Source: Adiantum capillus-veneris
Lineage: Eukaryota; Streptophyta; Polypodiopsida; Polypodiales; Pteridaceae
Length of the DNA: 64,000 bases
Assembly: GCA_014529385.2 (NCBI GenBank)
Contig: CM043967.1
Span: forward strand, 10,554,001 to 10,618,000
Direction: 5' to 3'
Part shown: positions 50,600 through 62,509 of the stretch, piece after piece
Position numbering within the stretch: the first letter of the stretch is position 1
Layout of the letters: the number at the start of each line of letters is the position of its first letter
Notes under the pieces: generated by a model
What the model saw: the letters and a program-made list of their open reading frames with translations, nothing else
Databases searched by the model: none
What the model was told of the DNA's origin: nothing
Translations under genes and position numbers: made by a program

Positions 50600-52988
50600 T
50601 CATGGTACCTCTACTAGACATATCTGATGTAATTTATTTACCCTAGGAAGTGTAAAAGAGCTATGAGAGCTCATCATGGAGTGTGCTACTAGCCGGCCTC
50701 TAGGAACCCAAACCTGTCTATGTCTCTCATAAAATCCCTGTGCCTCTAGTGAATGTCTAGAAGCTAGCCACCCCTGTGGTGCACCCTCATGTGCACTATG
50801 GCTTGTTATACACAAAAGTGTGTTGTTACTAGAAAAACATCTATCATGAAGCTCTCTATGGGGAACATAAACCTGTCTAGTCCTATGGTAGGCTCTATGA
50901 GTCCAGCTGTGGCTAGAATCCCTCGTGTGCCCTGCTAAAGTAGCACTACACTGGGGTGTGGGGGCCAAAATAGCCTCTAATGGTTCTAATATCTGTGGCA
51001 TGGCCTCTATAATGGTCTCTTCAATGTGGTCTATAGGAACCTCAAGTGGCAGTGTCTCACAAGTCATATCTGCCTTCTCAAGGATCGGGGAATGTGGTTG
51101 GGTCTCAGTAGTAATATCTGGTTGGGTGGCAAAATTTGTGTGATGTGTCAGCTCTATAGGTGAATCACTCGATGGTGTGTCACTCTGCTACATATCAATG
51201 TGATGAAAAACATTTGTTGACTCTATCGGGTCAGTCTTATAATGATGGGGATCACTTTGTGGTAGGCTAGGCTCTGGAGATACATCCTCTGGCAAAGTCC
51301 TAGGAATCTCTCGCAAAGGAACATAATCACTCATGGATCTAGGGAGTGATCTATGACTTGATTGGGTGGGAGCTGTCGTAGGTAGTATAGCTCTATAGCA
51401 TGTTGGGTCTAGCGATGGTCGCAACATCTATCACAATCTTGTGGTTAGCACATAGATGGTGTGATTAGTGCCTCTATATAATCGGTCTTGAGGATCGTGG
51501 TCAAACAAAATCATGGCGCTTACACTTGGAGGTGAATCACAAGGTGTTCTAGATTCTCGTATATACCTACGTCCACAATCGTCAACATATGTTTGTGTAT
51601 GCTCAAGTCTATGAAACACTACCAGCATAGGATGAGTATGTGTATCTAGGGACTTGTCATTGGATAGAGGCTCTATGTTCCGTAACTCTATCTCAAGAAT
51701 CAACAAGAACATTGTGTCATACTCATCTCTGAAGGATCCGGGTAGTCCTAGTCTAGGTATACCTCACACTAGTTGATGTGTGGGAGTATCTTGAACTAAG
51801 CCCTTGAGTTTTTGAAAGAAACTTGTTCAACTCTGATCATGAAATATGCATAATCCTCTCTGCTCACCAGACAAGACTAGCATGCGTCTATCTATGGCTA
51901 ACAAAATAGCTCGTTTGTGGAGCTTATCGCTCGTCGTAGGACTCATGTCACTCATCAAAGCTGTAACCTTGTGTGACACAACTCTATCATGGTCATATGA
52001 TTGTGGAATGTCTCTAAAAGTTGGTGTGGTTGCAACAGCCTCTGTAAGAAAAAGCATGGTAGGAACTTTCATCAAGGGCCGTGGGGATGCTCTCTCATGG
52101 AGACACAATGTGGTGGCATCATCCATGGTGGCTCAATGGGTCGTGAACGAGTGCTCTCATCTCAGTAGCTTGTGGTAGCTCTGCACTTGATATAATCAGC
52201 TATGTGGCACTTGTTGTGTCAAGGGTGACTTTGGATGGTGTCTGTGAGAACCGTGGTCTCAAGCTCCCCTTAGTCTCCATCCATGAATCTCGCAATGATA
52301 ACTTCTCAAGCGACGCATCAATCTTGGGTCTCAGCCTAGATCTAGAATCGTCTATGGTGTCATGTGGCACAATGGGTCTAGGTGGGAATCCTGGAGGTGC
52401 TCTATGGGGAGATCTCACTGTGTGAGTAGACACTGACTTTGACTCCGCTATGGCACTAGGAATAGATGATCTAGGGCTAAGGGTACGTCTGTATGGAAGG
52501 TTAAAAATCATCGTGTATGTGCTCCAACCATCAAGACTGCCATAGATCCTACTACCCATGGATGTACCAAAATCTACCTGAGGCTCTAGGACAGGCATCC
52601 GTGAATCTCTAGAATACATGCAATCATCCTCATCAACATATAACATACTATCGTGCATCCGTCCTAATTGAATGGTCACTGACTGGGATCGTGTGTTGAT
52701 AGTATCCTCAGGAGATACTGTTATAATCTCATGTCTTGATTATATCCTTTGGAATCGATAAAGTACCTCTATGGAATCTATGAGATGATCACGCATCATT
52801 GGGTGTGCACCGGCTCTAAGCATATGGAAAGAAGGAGTAGAATGGTCATGAGGCGGAAGCCTCACATAATTTAGAGCAGTATCATGATAGTGACAAATAG
52901 GTTGATCACGATAGCATAAAAGTTCATTGTACTCTCCTACTAACCTTAGCAATACTAAATCGGAGCCACTAGGGGTCATGGCCACCAA
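50600..52988 (-). pseudogene. Decayed long ORF of element G, no RT
   Basis: Six consecutive minus-strand frames (52740-52988, 52200-52679, 51827-52126, 51431-51712, 51188-51427, 50600-51067) suggest one former ORF of about 800 codons. It is rich in Ser, Pro, Arg and His. Related segments recur inside it (TYVDDCGRRYIRESRTP against LYVDEDDCMYSRDSRMP; RQVYVPHRE and RQVWVPRGR). No zinc knuckle, protease, RT or integrase motif is seen. The absence of pol makes G look like a non-autonomous large derivative. I cannot name the protein. Confidence 0.5.
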
Positions 52989-53361
52989 AATCTATCAATC
53001 TATGTCAAATTTGGCAATCAAAGGCTAGCCAAGTGCTAATCTAGGATCACTGCGTGTGAAAAATCTCTAAAAATTGTCTCTAGGTCCAAGTCGCAGTAAA
53101 AGATCAATCAACGGCTCAAATCAGGCTCTAATCGTGTGCAAGTGTATGATCACTCATTAAAATCATGCTATGTCGAGATCTCGCATATGAACAAGCTCTA
53201 ACTAGCATAATCTGGTCAGTATCAAGGCCACAAATGAATCTCTATCGCAAATCAGGGTCAAATGTAGTCAAGCGTGAAATCTATTGTCAAATTGAGCCAA
53301 ATTTGAAATATGCTCATGAACAGGTTTTATAGCTCATCAATTGGCCCCGCAGGTAGACCAA
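52989..53361 (-). other. Upstream region of G ORF, left of F
   Basis: No frame. The sequence resumes at 58401 beyond element F, as shown by the target duplication. Confidence 0.55.
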
Positions 53362-53366
53362 AATCA
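53362..53366. repeat. Target site duplication of F, left
   Basis: AATCA, identical to 58396-58400. Confidence 0.92.
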
Positions 53367-53593
53367 TGTTGGAATTAGGGTTGCAGAGAAACGCACACAG
53401 CTTGGAGAAGACGAAGGAAGCTCAAGGCACACAATAGAGAGTGTGTTACTTAGTGTGCAATGGAAAGATAGATAGCCCTAGAGTGATGGGCGTATATACA
53501 ATGCACGGGGGAAAAAACCTCCTAAAGAGGGAAGAAATGCCCCGACGGTCCTAGTGTGTTCACACACATCACTACCACATGTATATGGTAACA
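53367..53593 (-). repeat. 3' LTR of element F
   Basis: Ends TGTTGGAATTAGGG and ATGGTAACA. Its TATA-like site (TATATAC on minus) lies at about 53490. Confidence 0.95.
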
Positions 53594-53605
53594 AATCCCC
53601 CCTGG
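53594..53605 (-). promoter_or_regulatory. Polypurine tract of element F
   Basis: Minus strand CCAGGGGGGATT directly before the LTR start TGTTACC. Confidence 0.85.
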
Positions 53606-53668
53606 AGTGATGCGGTGAATGAGAGCTAGCACATGAGTAAAGGGAAGTGCCATGCCCTGAGGACAGGA

Positions 53669-54562
53669 TCAATCCACAAAGGGGAGTAAGCCCAAAGCTT
53701 TGCAGAAAGCTTCAAGATTCTCGCGAGACAATGCCTTTGTGAAAAGATCTGCAAGGTTGTCCTGTGTTGGCACATAAGCCAAGCTGATCTCTCCTGCTGA
53801 GAGCCTCTCCCTGACATAGTGGTAATGCACCTCAATGTGCTTTGTGCGAGAATGAAAAACTGGGTTCCTCGCAACTGCCAATGCGCTCTGACTGTCAGTG
53901 TAGATAGTGTTGGCAGTGTCCTGTCCAACACCCAAATCAGCCATAAGGCGTCTGAGCCATACACACTCAACCGTAGCTGTGAAGACTGCCCTATACTCAG
54001 CCTCACAACTCGAAGTGGCCACAGTAGGTTGCTTCTTGCTCAACCATGATATACATGAACTGCCAAGCATGAAACAAAAACCACTTGTGGACACTCACGT
54101 GTCAAAACAACCAGCCCAATCTGAGTCCGAAAAAGCATGTAAGTCTGGCGGCAATGATCCCCCCTTGGGATAAAACAAGCCAAGATGTAAAGTGCCACTA
54201 AGGTAGCAGAAAATCCTCTTGACAGCCTGCCAATGCTTAGACCCTGGGCTATGCATAAATCTGATGACCTATGAGACTGCAAACTGAATATCTGGCCTCG
54301 TGTTGCATACATAAATGAGGCAGCCAATAGCAGTTTGGTAAAGAGTGACATCAGCAGGATCACCAGCATCATGTAGACTCAAATTCAAACGTGTTTCCAT
54401 GGGAGTGGCAATAGGTTTGCAATCCTCAAGTCCAAACTTACATAGCAATGTCTCTATGTAACTTTTCTGACACAAGGCAATACCACCATCACACTGCTTA
54501 AACTGTATACCCAAATAATGATGCAACAGCCCCAAATCTTTCATCTCGAAAGTAGCATTCAA
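53669..54562 (-). pseudogene. RT C-terminus and RNase H of F
   Basis: Frame 54269-54562 has NATFEMKDLGLLHHYLGIQF, SYIETLLCKFGLEDCKPIAT and CLIYVCNTRPDIQFAVS, then a stop at about 54269. A shifted or stopped stretch carries the DSDWAG motif, with TGA at about 54096 in GCFDTxVS. Frame 53669-54094 gives ISWLSKKQPTVATSSCEAEY, TIYTDSQSALAVARNPVFHS and RTKHIEVHYHYVRE, i.e. copia RNase H with its catalytic Glu and Asp. It ends normally at LGLLPFVD. Confidence 0.88.
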
Positions 54563-55755
54563 ATCAGCCTTAAATTCAGCAATATGTCTCTCATTGGTCC
54601 AGTGATTAGCAAATCATCAACATAAAGAACCACAATTAGAAGTACATCACCCTCACGCTTTACATACAATGTGCTTTCTGTTGGACTGTTACGAAAGCCT
54701 TGTTTGACCAAATGAGTGTCAGCTTTCTCATACCAAGCACGAGGAGATTGCTTCAACCCATACAAAGCCTTGTTACATTTGCACACTGTGTCCTCTTGTC
54801 CTTTTATGACAAAACCGCGAGGCTGCGTTACATAAACTTCCTCAAATATGTCACCATTCAAGAAAGCAATAACAATGTCTGATTGATGTACATCCCAACC
54901 AAAATGAGCTGCCAATGCACATAGAAAACGTACAGTAGTCGTACGACAAGTGGGAGAAAAAGTCTCTTCATAGTCTATGCCTTTTTGTTGTGCATAACCT
55001 TTTGCAACAAGTCGAGCCTTATGGCGATCGATCTCACCATCCGGCTTGCGTTTCAACTTGTAAACCCACTTCGTACCAATGGCCTTTTTGCCAGGAGGCA
55101 AATCACATAAAGTCCATGTCTCATTTTCTATAAGTGCATCATATTCTGATTGCATGGCAATCATCCAATTTTCTAAATTTTGTGCTTCATCAAAAGTCAG
55201 AGGCTCCTCAACATCATGTAAGCTAGACACAGCCAAAGCATAACAATCTGATGCATAAGATGCATGGCGAGAGCCTGAACAAGTACGGCTAGACAAAGGT
55301 GCATCCAATTTACTGTCACGCAAGGTGTGCACCAGCCATTTTGGCATGACTCTAGCCTGCTCATTTTCAGCCCTTTCCTCATCAAGTACATCATGTACAT
55401 CTACATCAGTAATAGGTTGATCTAGAACATTTTCAGAAACCCCCATAGGCTGTACATTTGCCTCATTGGAACTTACATTCGTATTTCCACCACTGAAAAG
55501 AGGCAACAAAGTGTCATAAATGTCCTGTGAGCTTACATTACTGTCTCTGGTACATGACAGCAAGGGTTGAACAGAATCTTCCACAAACACTACATCCCGT
55601 GAAACCAGAATACATTTTGTTTGCGGATGATACAACCTGTAACCTTTGCTTTCAGCACTATAACCAACAAAAATACATTTGACAGCCTTATCATCCAATT
55701 TTCTGCGCTGCACTTGTGGCACCAAAGCATATGCCAAACAACCAAAAACACGCAT
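54559..55755 (-). pseudogene. Integrase C-terminus and RT of F
   Basis: A 398-residue frame. It has RVFGCLAYALVPQVQRRKLD and CIFVGYSAESKGYRLYHPQT (integrase end), a Ser/Asp-rich spacer, then [77 protein letters not shown] and VVLYVDDLLITG. YVDD is intact. A one-base indel at about 54595, after ITGP, ends the frame. Confidence 0.92.
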
Positions 55756-56246
55756 GTGCTCAATAGAAGGCTTTCTATCATGCCATGCTTCATATAGAGT
55801 AATAGACTACAAATCTTTCGTAGGACACCTGTTAAGTACATAAGTGGCACACATGATGACCTCAAGCCAAAAGAATGCGGTAAAGCTTGACTTTTGACCA
55901 TACATCGTGCCATTTCCGTCAGTGACCTGTTTTTCCTCTCAGCAACACCATTTTGCTGAGGTGTATAAGGCACTGTACATTGGTGTTTTATCCCATGACT
56001 AGCCAGAAATGCATTAAATTCATGAGACATATACTCCCCCCCTCGATCAGAACGGAGGGTGCCCATAGTACATTTCGAGACATTTTCAGCCATAGCCAAA
56101 AATTGTTTGAAGCACATAAAAACTTCGAACTTCGCTTTAAGCGGAAATACCCATGCATGCCTGAAGTAATCATCTATGAAAGTCACGAAGTACAGGTAAT
56201 TGCCCAAGGATGGAGTTTGCATGGGCCCACAAACATCACTATGCAC
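55590..56246 (-). pseudogene. Integrase core of F
   Basis: Begins HSDVCGPMQTPSLGNYLYFV (first Asp), then TLRSDRGGEYMSHEFNAFL (second Asp) and YTPQQNGVAERKNRSLTEMA (Glu), so the DDE triad is complete. A frameshift after LPHSF leads into out-of-frame residues, and in the correct frame a stop lies at about 55808 (KDLxSITLYEAW). Confidence 0.88.
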
Positions 56247-56249
56247 AAG

Positions 56250-57806
56250 CTACAACCTGCATGTGGCCCGAACTGAACCATCCTTTGGAAACTTAGAACG
56301 CTGCATCTTACCCAAAATACAGCCTTCACAAACATGTTTGACAGGTGCTTCAAGAGGCGGCAAAGAAGCAACCATATCAGATTTCTGCAAACGTAGCAAA
56401 CTGGCAAAATTCAGATGACCAAAACGTGAATGCCAAAGTTTTGCATCTGAAATAGCCCTTGAATCTGCAACAGCATTTGCAAAATTTTGTCCACACTTGT
56501 CATACAAAGTGAGCTTATAAAGCCCACGGCACAAAAGGCCAGATGCAACAATTTCATCACCAAAACTGAGATCATGAATTGTACATCTGTCATCCACAAA
56601 ATTGACTACAAGTCCAAGTCTAGCAAGTGCGGATACAGACAAGAGATTCTTCTTGATCCCAGGTACATAAAGTGCATCAACAAGTGTGAAGGAACTTCCA
56701 TTAGCAGCAGTAAGCACAATCTTTCCAACTCCCTGAACTGGATAAGAGGCATTGTTGGCACAAGTGACTGAATTCCCATGAGGGACAGACTCGAGAGAGG
56801 TAAATAATTCACTATGTGAGGTAATGTGCTTTGTAGCACCACTGTTGAAATACCACACATGTGAATCTGCAGCAACTGACAAGCATGCATCATGGACAGC
56901 AAGATTGTAAGTGCACTCTGCGCTAAAAGCCCATTCTGCATCAACATCAGCAACACAGTCTCCTTTCACAGAAGACTCAACAATGGCTGCATTTGTAGTG
57001 GAACCAGCATTTGCAGTGGAACCACCCTCTTTCTTCTTAGCCTCTTTGGCCTTCAACTTAGGACACGACTTGATCAAGTGATCATTGGCTTTACAATAAT
57101 GGCAACGCATCTTCTTTTTGCTCTTATCACCAGAATTGCCAGACAAAGTGCTGCCAGCAGAAGCATTATGAATAGAATTTTTGCCACTCGCAGCAGAACC
57201 ATAAGAAGTGGCTGCATTACTGTTACCACCCTTTCTTTGAGAAGCAATAAAAGCCTGTTCAACTGCACGCTGCCTAGTCCTGTTTTTTCTAGAAAGTGAC
57301 TCTTGCAACAGCAATGTGCATAATGCATCAAACTTGACAACTTCAGGATTTCCTTGGGTCATAAGTCTCCAAGTACTAGCAAAAGTCTGGTAGGAATCTG
57401 GTAAGGCATCAAGAACAGTCTGCACAAGGGAACTGTCTGAAATGACTTCACCTGCAGAAATAAGCTGCTCATTGATATCCTTGACACTAGCAAGGAAAGT
57501 GTCCATATCATCTTCCTCATGCATAATCTTTGACTCCAGCTCTTTACGCAGCAAAGCAATTTTAGCCTCATTGCGGCTTGCATAAAGACCTGCTAAAATA
57601 TCCCAAGCCTGTTTTGCAGATTTTGCTGAATGGATGTGAGGAACAATGGTGCGCTTCACAGACAACGCAATCAATGCATGAGCCTGCACATCCTTTGACA
57701 CAAGAACATGTTGCATCATATAAGCCCACATAGGGTAGTTGTCCCCATCCAACCTGTCCTCAGCAGCAAACATCTTGAACACATCTGTGTTGTTGTTGTC
57801 AGCCAT
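56250..57806 (-). pseudogene. Gag-protease-integrase N-terminus of F
   Basis: The best start is the ATG at 57806 (MADNNNTDVFKMFAAEDRLD); an upstream in-frame ATG at 57866 lies in the leader. Gag follows (NYPMWAYMMQHVLVSKDV, LPDSYQTFASTWRLMTQ), with knuckle CHYCKANDHLIKSC (CX2CX4HX4C). The protease region reads VWYFNSGATKHITSHSELF, with Asn in place of the catalytic Asp (codon 56844-56846). The HHCC integrase module is LWHSRFGHLNFASLLRL and HVCEGCILGKMQRSKF. A TAG at 56250-56252 separates it from the integrase core. Confidence 0.93.
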
Positions 57807-58149
57807 GGTAAATGCTGCACCTGATGTGAAAACTGCCCGAAAATAGGAGAAACGGAGCGGGAACAACCTGTGCTATATAGCACAAACCGTAGAAGACTAT
57901 AAGGCACCTGTTATGCAGAAAACGGCACTGACAGAAATTCTGCACAAAATGACAAAATAGCCTGTGCAGTATTGCCTGTAGTGGAAACGGAGGCCGAAAT
58001 GAGCCCAAATCAAAATTCTGAGCAGACCGAGCTCTTAGAGCCCTCCCAAAATTTTTGTCGACCTGCGAACGCTCGCCAAAGCTCGCTGAAATCGGAGAAA
58101 GTGAGCAGGTGTGTGCTGGAGCAGCTGGCGACTAAGCCAGGGAGGACGT

Positions 58150-58167
58150 GACCTGCTCTGATACCAA
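58150..58167 (-). promoter_or_regulatory. Primer binding site, tRNA-iMet (F)
   Basis: Minus strand TTGGTATCAGAGCAGG beside the LTR end. TGGTATCAGAGC is the standard plant initiator-Met primer site. Confidence 0.93.
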
Positions 58168-58168
58168 T

Positions 58169-58395
58169 TGTTGGAATTAGGGTTCCAGAGAAACGCACAC
58201 AACTTGGAGAAGACGAAGGAAGCTCAAGGCACACAATAGAGAGTGTGTTACTTAGTGTGCAATGGAAAGATAGATAGCCCTAGAGTGATGGGCGTATATA
58301 CAATGCACGGGGGAAAAAACCTCCTAAAGAGGAAAAAAATGCCCCGGCGGTCCTAGTGTGTTCACACACATCACTACCACATGTGTATGGTAACA
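58169..58395 (-). repeat. 5' LTR of element F
   Basis: Ends TGTTGGAATTAGGG and GTATGGTAACA. It is identical to the other LTR except six substitutions. Confidence 0.95.
58294..58300 (-). promoter_or_regulatory. TATA box candidate in 5' LTR of F
   Basis: Minus strand TATATAC, about 95 bp into the LTR in transcription sense, present in both LTRs. Confidence 0.55.
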
Positions 58396-58400
58396 AATCA
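58396..58400. repeat. Target site duplication of F, right
   Basis: AATCA, matching 53362-53366. Confidence 0.92.
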
Positions 58401-59100
58401 AAACCTGTGTACGAATAGGGTCTATGCGTGCAATCTAGCTCAAATTTGGTCAACTCTGGTGCAATCAAACAAAATTTGGGCGCTCCAGACGTACCTACTC
58501 TAAACGTGCCCAATCTTGCGTAAATGTGTGTGAACAGAGCGTGCACGACGTTAGGGAGTGTGTGTGATGTAAGGAGAAGAGTCAAGGAAGAGAAATGAAT
58601 TTTTTTCTCGTTTTTTGAGTTTTTTTTTTTAAATACGTACAAAATACAAATAAACAAATGAAAAAAAAAAGAAAATGATTAAGATAAAATGTTAAAAGAA
58701 AAAGTATAAAAAGACTCAAAAGCAAAAATGAGAAAAACGATCTTTTTTTTTTGTTTTTTTAACAAGTTATTGTTATGTTTTTGTGATTTTTTGAGAGATT
58801 TTATGATTATTTTATTTTTAAAGAAATTTATCTAATGTTTATATTTTTTTTCTAATTTTATTTGAGTTTACTTATTTTTTTGGTATTTTTTCTTAATTTT
58901 TTTCTTTTTAAACTTTTTCTTTTTTTAATTTAAAATTCTCTCCTTTGGTTTTTTGTGTGTCCTTTTTTGGATTTTTTAATCCCCCTTTTTTTATTTTTCA
59001 AATTCTCTCTTTTTTTGAATATTGTCCCATTTTGTTTTTTATTATTTTTGACTTTTTTTGGAGAGTTTTTTAATTTTGAAAGGGTTTTTTGGCCTTTCCA
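58401..59100. other. G leader continuation, then T-rich tract
   Basis: 58401-58600 continues the DNA left of F. From about 58610 to 59100 the plus strand is strongly T-rich (many T runs, few G+C), a clear strand asymmetry. No coding frame. Confidence 0.6.
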
Positions 59101-60048
59101 AAGGGCAAAGGCTACTCTTTTTGTTGGATAAAATAGAAAAAAGGTTGAGTTGTATTTTCAAGCATTTTTTGATAGGCAAAAAATGCTAATTGGTTGAAAT
59201 AAGATAGTGGAGACATTTAAATGAAGAGTGTGTACATCTAATGATGGACACGTCTTGAGTTTTGAAATATGAAATGAATGCTCATTTACCAAGGAAAGAA
59301 TTTTGGAATGCCTTTGAAAGCATGAAACGTTGGAAGCCTTAGAGGTTAAATGATAAAGACTTAGCATAATGGGTGGCTCCACAAGTTCTTTCACCCACTT
59401 TTTCATTTTAAGAAGTTCTTTCACCCCTTGAACTTGAGTTAATAGACTAAAGTTGTCATTTTTGGCCTGCTCAAAGGGAAAGACCATAGAGATGAGTTCT
59501 CTTTTTCGCTGGCTAAAAATAAGATTAAAATTTCTGGACCAAAATTTTTTGTGATTGATGTCTGAAGCTAGTGGGTAACTATTGCATGGATTGAGTTGTA
59601 AAGGGAATGATCCAGGGGATTTTTCTTTTGGATCGGATAACTATGGGTCATTTATTATTTGGAATGGAAATCAGGACACATGGAAACCAAAGTAAATTCT
59701 CTCCTTCTTCCATGGATTCATGGAATGCAATTGCTCCGATGAATCCTGGCACGAGCTTGCATTTTCATTGAAGGTAACTACTACAGCCTACAAGGGAACC
59801 CAAATACCTCATCATCTAGCTCTGTCAAACCACTCTTGTCCACTACCATTTTCTTTTACACTGTGGCAGATAGCCCCGGAAGCCTCCTTCTAGCACAAGC
59901 TCACCCATAACCTCAAGAGCATCAACATTGCAAAGTTTCGCTCCGTCAAGGATGAGTGCGATACCCTGTCTCGATATCTTGTCTTGCTTGCAATTAGACC
60001 CCCATCCGCACATCCTTTGTCTCTAGAATTATTTGCTCTCTAGCAAAC
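59101..60048. other. Unassigned DNA
   Basis: No domain, LTR end or tandem repeat recognised. A few short frames look like chance. Confidence 0.5.
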
Positions 60049-60225
60049 ATGCCCACCTCCTCCTTGGACCTTGACTTCCTAGATGGTGGAGACCTCCTCT
60101 CCCAACTTGAGGAAGATGGCCCCTTTGCGAAAGTCCATGCTCGCAGTTGCTTGGCTGCACTCGCACAGCATCCTCCATCATTAGGAGAAATATGGACCTT
60201 GCATGGGCCTTGTAAGGAATCCTAA
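60049..60225 (+). CDS. Short frame, possible gene fragment
   Basis: A 58-residue frame starting MPTSSLDLDFLDGGDLLSQL, then EEDGPFAKVHARSCLAALAQ. It is GC-richer than the surroundings and has balanced composition, so it may be a real coding fragment. No family recognised. It is too short to judge alone. Confidence 0.25.
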   Translation: MPTSSLDLDFLDGGDLLSQLEEDGPFAKVHARSCLAALAQHPPSLGEIWTLHGPCKES

Positions 60226-62505
60226 TTTTAAGGGATTAAAGCTAATGTTGTGTAGGGTTAAGGGGACAAAGTCAGTCAAGAAGCTAGTTTTGAGTAGACT
60301 TTTCTAGCCTTTTTTTTAGACACATGTAGGATGTGGACCTAGGAGGTCACTTTCTCTCTATAGCTTTTTGAAAGTGAAGGGATTATAGGAGTGTGGCTAC
60401 ATCAGCAAAAACGTGGGTCACTAAGAGCCAAAATTTGACCTTTTTTTACTTAAAACTTCCCCCCAACATATATACATATGAAAAATTCATTTTTTGACCT
60501 TTTTTTAAACCTACAAAACTGAAAGTCCATTTTTTTAATAAAAAAATCCTCCCAAAAAAAAAACCTTTGTTCTCTCCTCCTCCTCCCCTCTCTCTCCCTC
60601 TCCTCCCCTGCCCCCTTCTCTCCTCCCATGTTCCTCCCTCTCCCTCCCCGCTCTCTCTTTTCATCCTTTCCTTCCTCACGCAACAACTGCCATGGTGCTC
60701 ATGGACATCACAAATCCTATGCCTCCACCACCATGTACTCCGCACAACAAAAGCGTATATATTTACTTGTCGATGGCGTTTGCACCAAAGTTCACATGTG
60801 AGGGTGAGTAGAGGTCATCTCAGGAACGTCGTACCATCGGTGAGACGAATGTTGATGGTTCTTCAATATCTTGGGAGGGGAGAAGTAGGCTTGTTAAACT
60901 ATTGCAATTGGTTGTGTATGTGTGCAGGTGCATCTTTGCATTTGTTGAATGCAAAAATTTCAAGCTCTTCAGTTCAAAAGAGTGGCATTACAAGACAGTA
61001 TAGCCTCTTCAAAGAGGGAGGTTGAAACTCTCCAACAACAATTGCAAGAAAAGGATGTGTGGTTGTGTTCTTCTTATCACAGACTTTGAAGTCTAAGGTG
61101 TTCCTTTACTTGTTTTGTAGTGCTTAGCACAAAGGTTTCTTTTGTACACAAATAGTGAAAGGTTGCAGGTTAGAGAGGTCAAGTGTCACCACTTTTTCTC
61201 TAAAACAGCCTTCTTTCCACGTAGGTGCTTCAAATCCATGCTTGTTAGAGGTGGGTAATCTCATCCTAATGTATATTTTATGATTATTGGATGGAAATAC
61301 TTGCAAGTATATCATATACTTAACAACTGTCTTTATTATACAGCTTGCAAATGTTGAATTCATACATGTTTTTGTTTGAAGAACATGTCTCTAACGCATC
61401 ATGATCCAAGGTGACCTCGTACTATGCTAGTTGAGTGGCGTTGTTTGCAATAATGGCTCAAGGAACTGGCATAACACGAAGCTTTTACAATGGCACAAAG
61501 CTCTCCTCAAGCAATGTGGCTCCCACTACACCAAAAATCGTTATGCTAACATGGAGAGATCCCTAGTAGGACAATACAACAACTTTTCATCAGCAACACA
61601 CCTTTTCCTAACATGATGGCACCCCCACCAAAGATATTTTTATGTGATAGGTCACCCCATGAGCATACCATGTCATGGAATGGATGTAAGAACTATGACC
61701 GCACTACCCATTGGAAGTTGTTCATGAATGTATGTTTATCAAAGTTAATGAGAAGAAATTTGGACTTTTTTGTTTGTTGATGTGTAAGAGCACTCTAAGT
61801 CTATCATATTTTAGATTGTTTGATAAGTTAAATAAGATTTTCAGTCATTTAAAGTGTAAATTTGTTTTTGTTTGGTCAGATTGTACATGAGAAGACATGA
61901 TAAAGTACCAGAGATCTTGACGAAAAAAACCTCAGTGAGATTCCTACCATACACTTGTGACACCATACCTCTCCTTGAACCCTTTGATTTCTATCGTAGT
62001 GGGAAGTCCAAGGGAAGCCTATTTTCCAATTTTTAGCAGTAACTTTTTTTTGAATAAAATTTTGGTTATTTTAGAGTTTGTACACAGTCTAGGAGTTCAT
62101 TCTGATTTTTTTCCTTCAGTTTCAAATTTTGACCGAGGGCACTCCTTGGAAGCCACTTTTGAAGATGTTAGGGCGAGATTTTGGGAAAGTTTTGTATGTA
62201 GGAAATATAATCCTTAACACAGTAAAAAGCATTGGTTCTTTGAGTATTTTCAAATTCCATGGTTTTAATGCTTGTTGGAGATTAAGGAAAAAGTAAGAAA
62301 TGTCTGTTTTACATCATTTTTTTAGAAATTGCCAACTTGCACGTTGATTTTTAGAGAATCTGATCAAGGTATGATGTTTTTGCATCACACAATGATCGAA
62401 GAGCGTGACGAGATGAATGAATTTATGTGAGACAAGCCCAGACAGATTTGGAGCTGATTGGAAGCTAGAAGCTGTTGAAAGTAGCCTAAAATTTCAACAC
62501 TTAAA
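60226..62505. other. Unassigned DNA with pyrimidine tract
   Basis: 60562-60670 is almost purely C/T on plus. The rest has no reading frame with recognisable domains. The 60567-61025 frame is Pro/Ser/Leu-rich because of this tract. Confidence 0.5.
60562..60670. repeat. Polypyrimidine tract
   Basis: About 110 bp of nearly uninterrupted C/T (CTCCTCCTCCCC, CTCTCTCCCTC blocks), a potential triplex-forming mirror-like sequence. Confidence 0.8.
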
Positions 62506-62509
62506 AAAA

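Larger units (their letters stand above)
53367..58395 (-). mobile_element. Element F: complete Ty1/copia retrotransposon
   Basis: 5029 bp with 227-bp LTRs differing at six positions (about 2.6%), target duplication AATCA, tRNA-iMet PBS, polypurine tract, and the copia order gag, protease, integrase, RT, RNase H. Its coding region carries at least four stops and at least one frameshift, plus a changed protease residue. It inserted into element G and is the youngest datable insertion in the window. Confidence 0.96.

Noticed and set aside
50600-52988. Pararetrovirus-like polyprotein in G
   Set aside because: No RT, movement-protein or coat motif visible, and LTR plus polypurine tract indicate an LTR retroelement.
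56892-57299. Plus-strand frames across the copia gag
   Set aside because: Antisense shadows of the real minus-strand gag of F.
60567-61025. 152-residue Pro/Ser/Leu-rich plus-strand frame
   Set aside because: Its first third is the polypyrimidine tract, no domain is visible, and an opposite-strand Arg/Glu/Gly frame is equally open.
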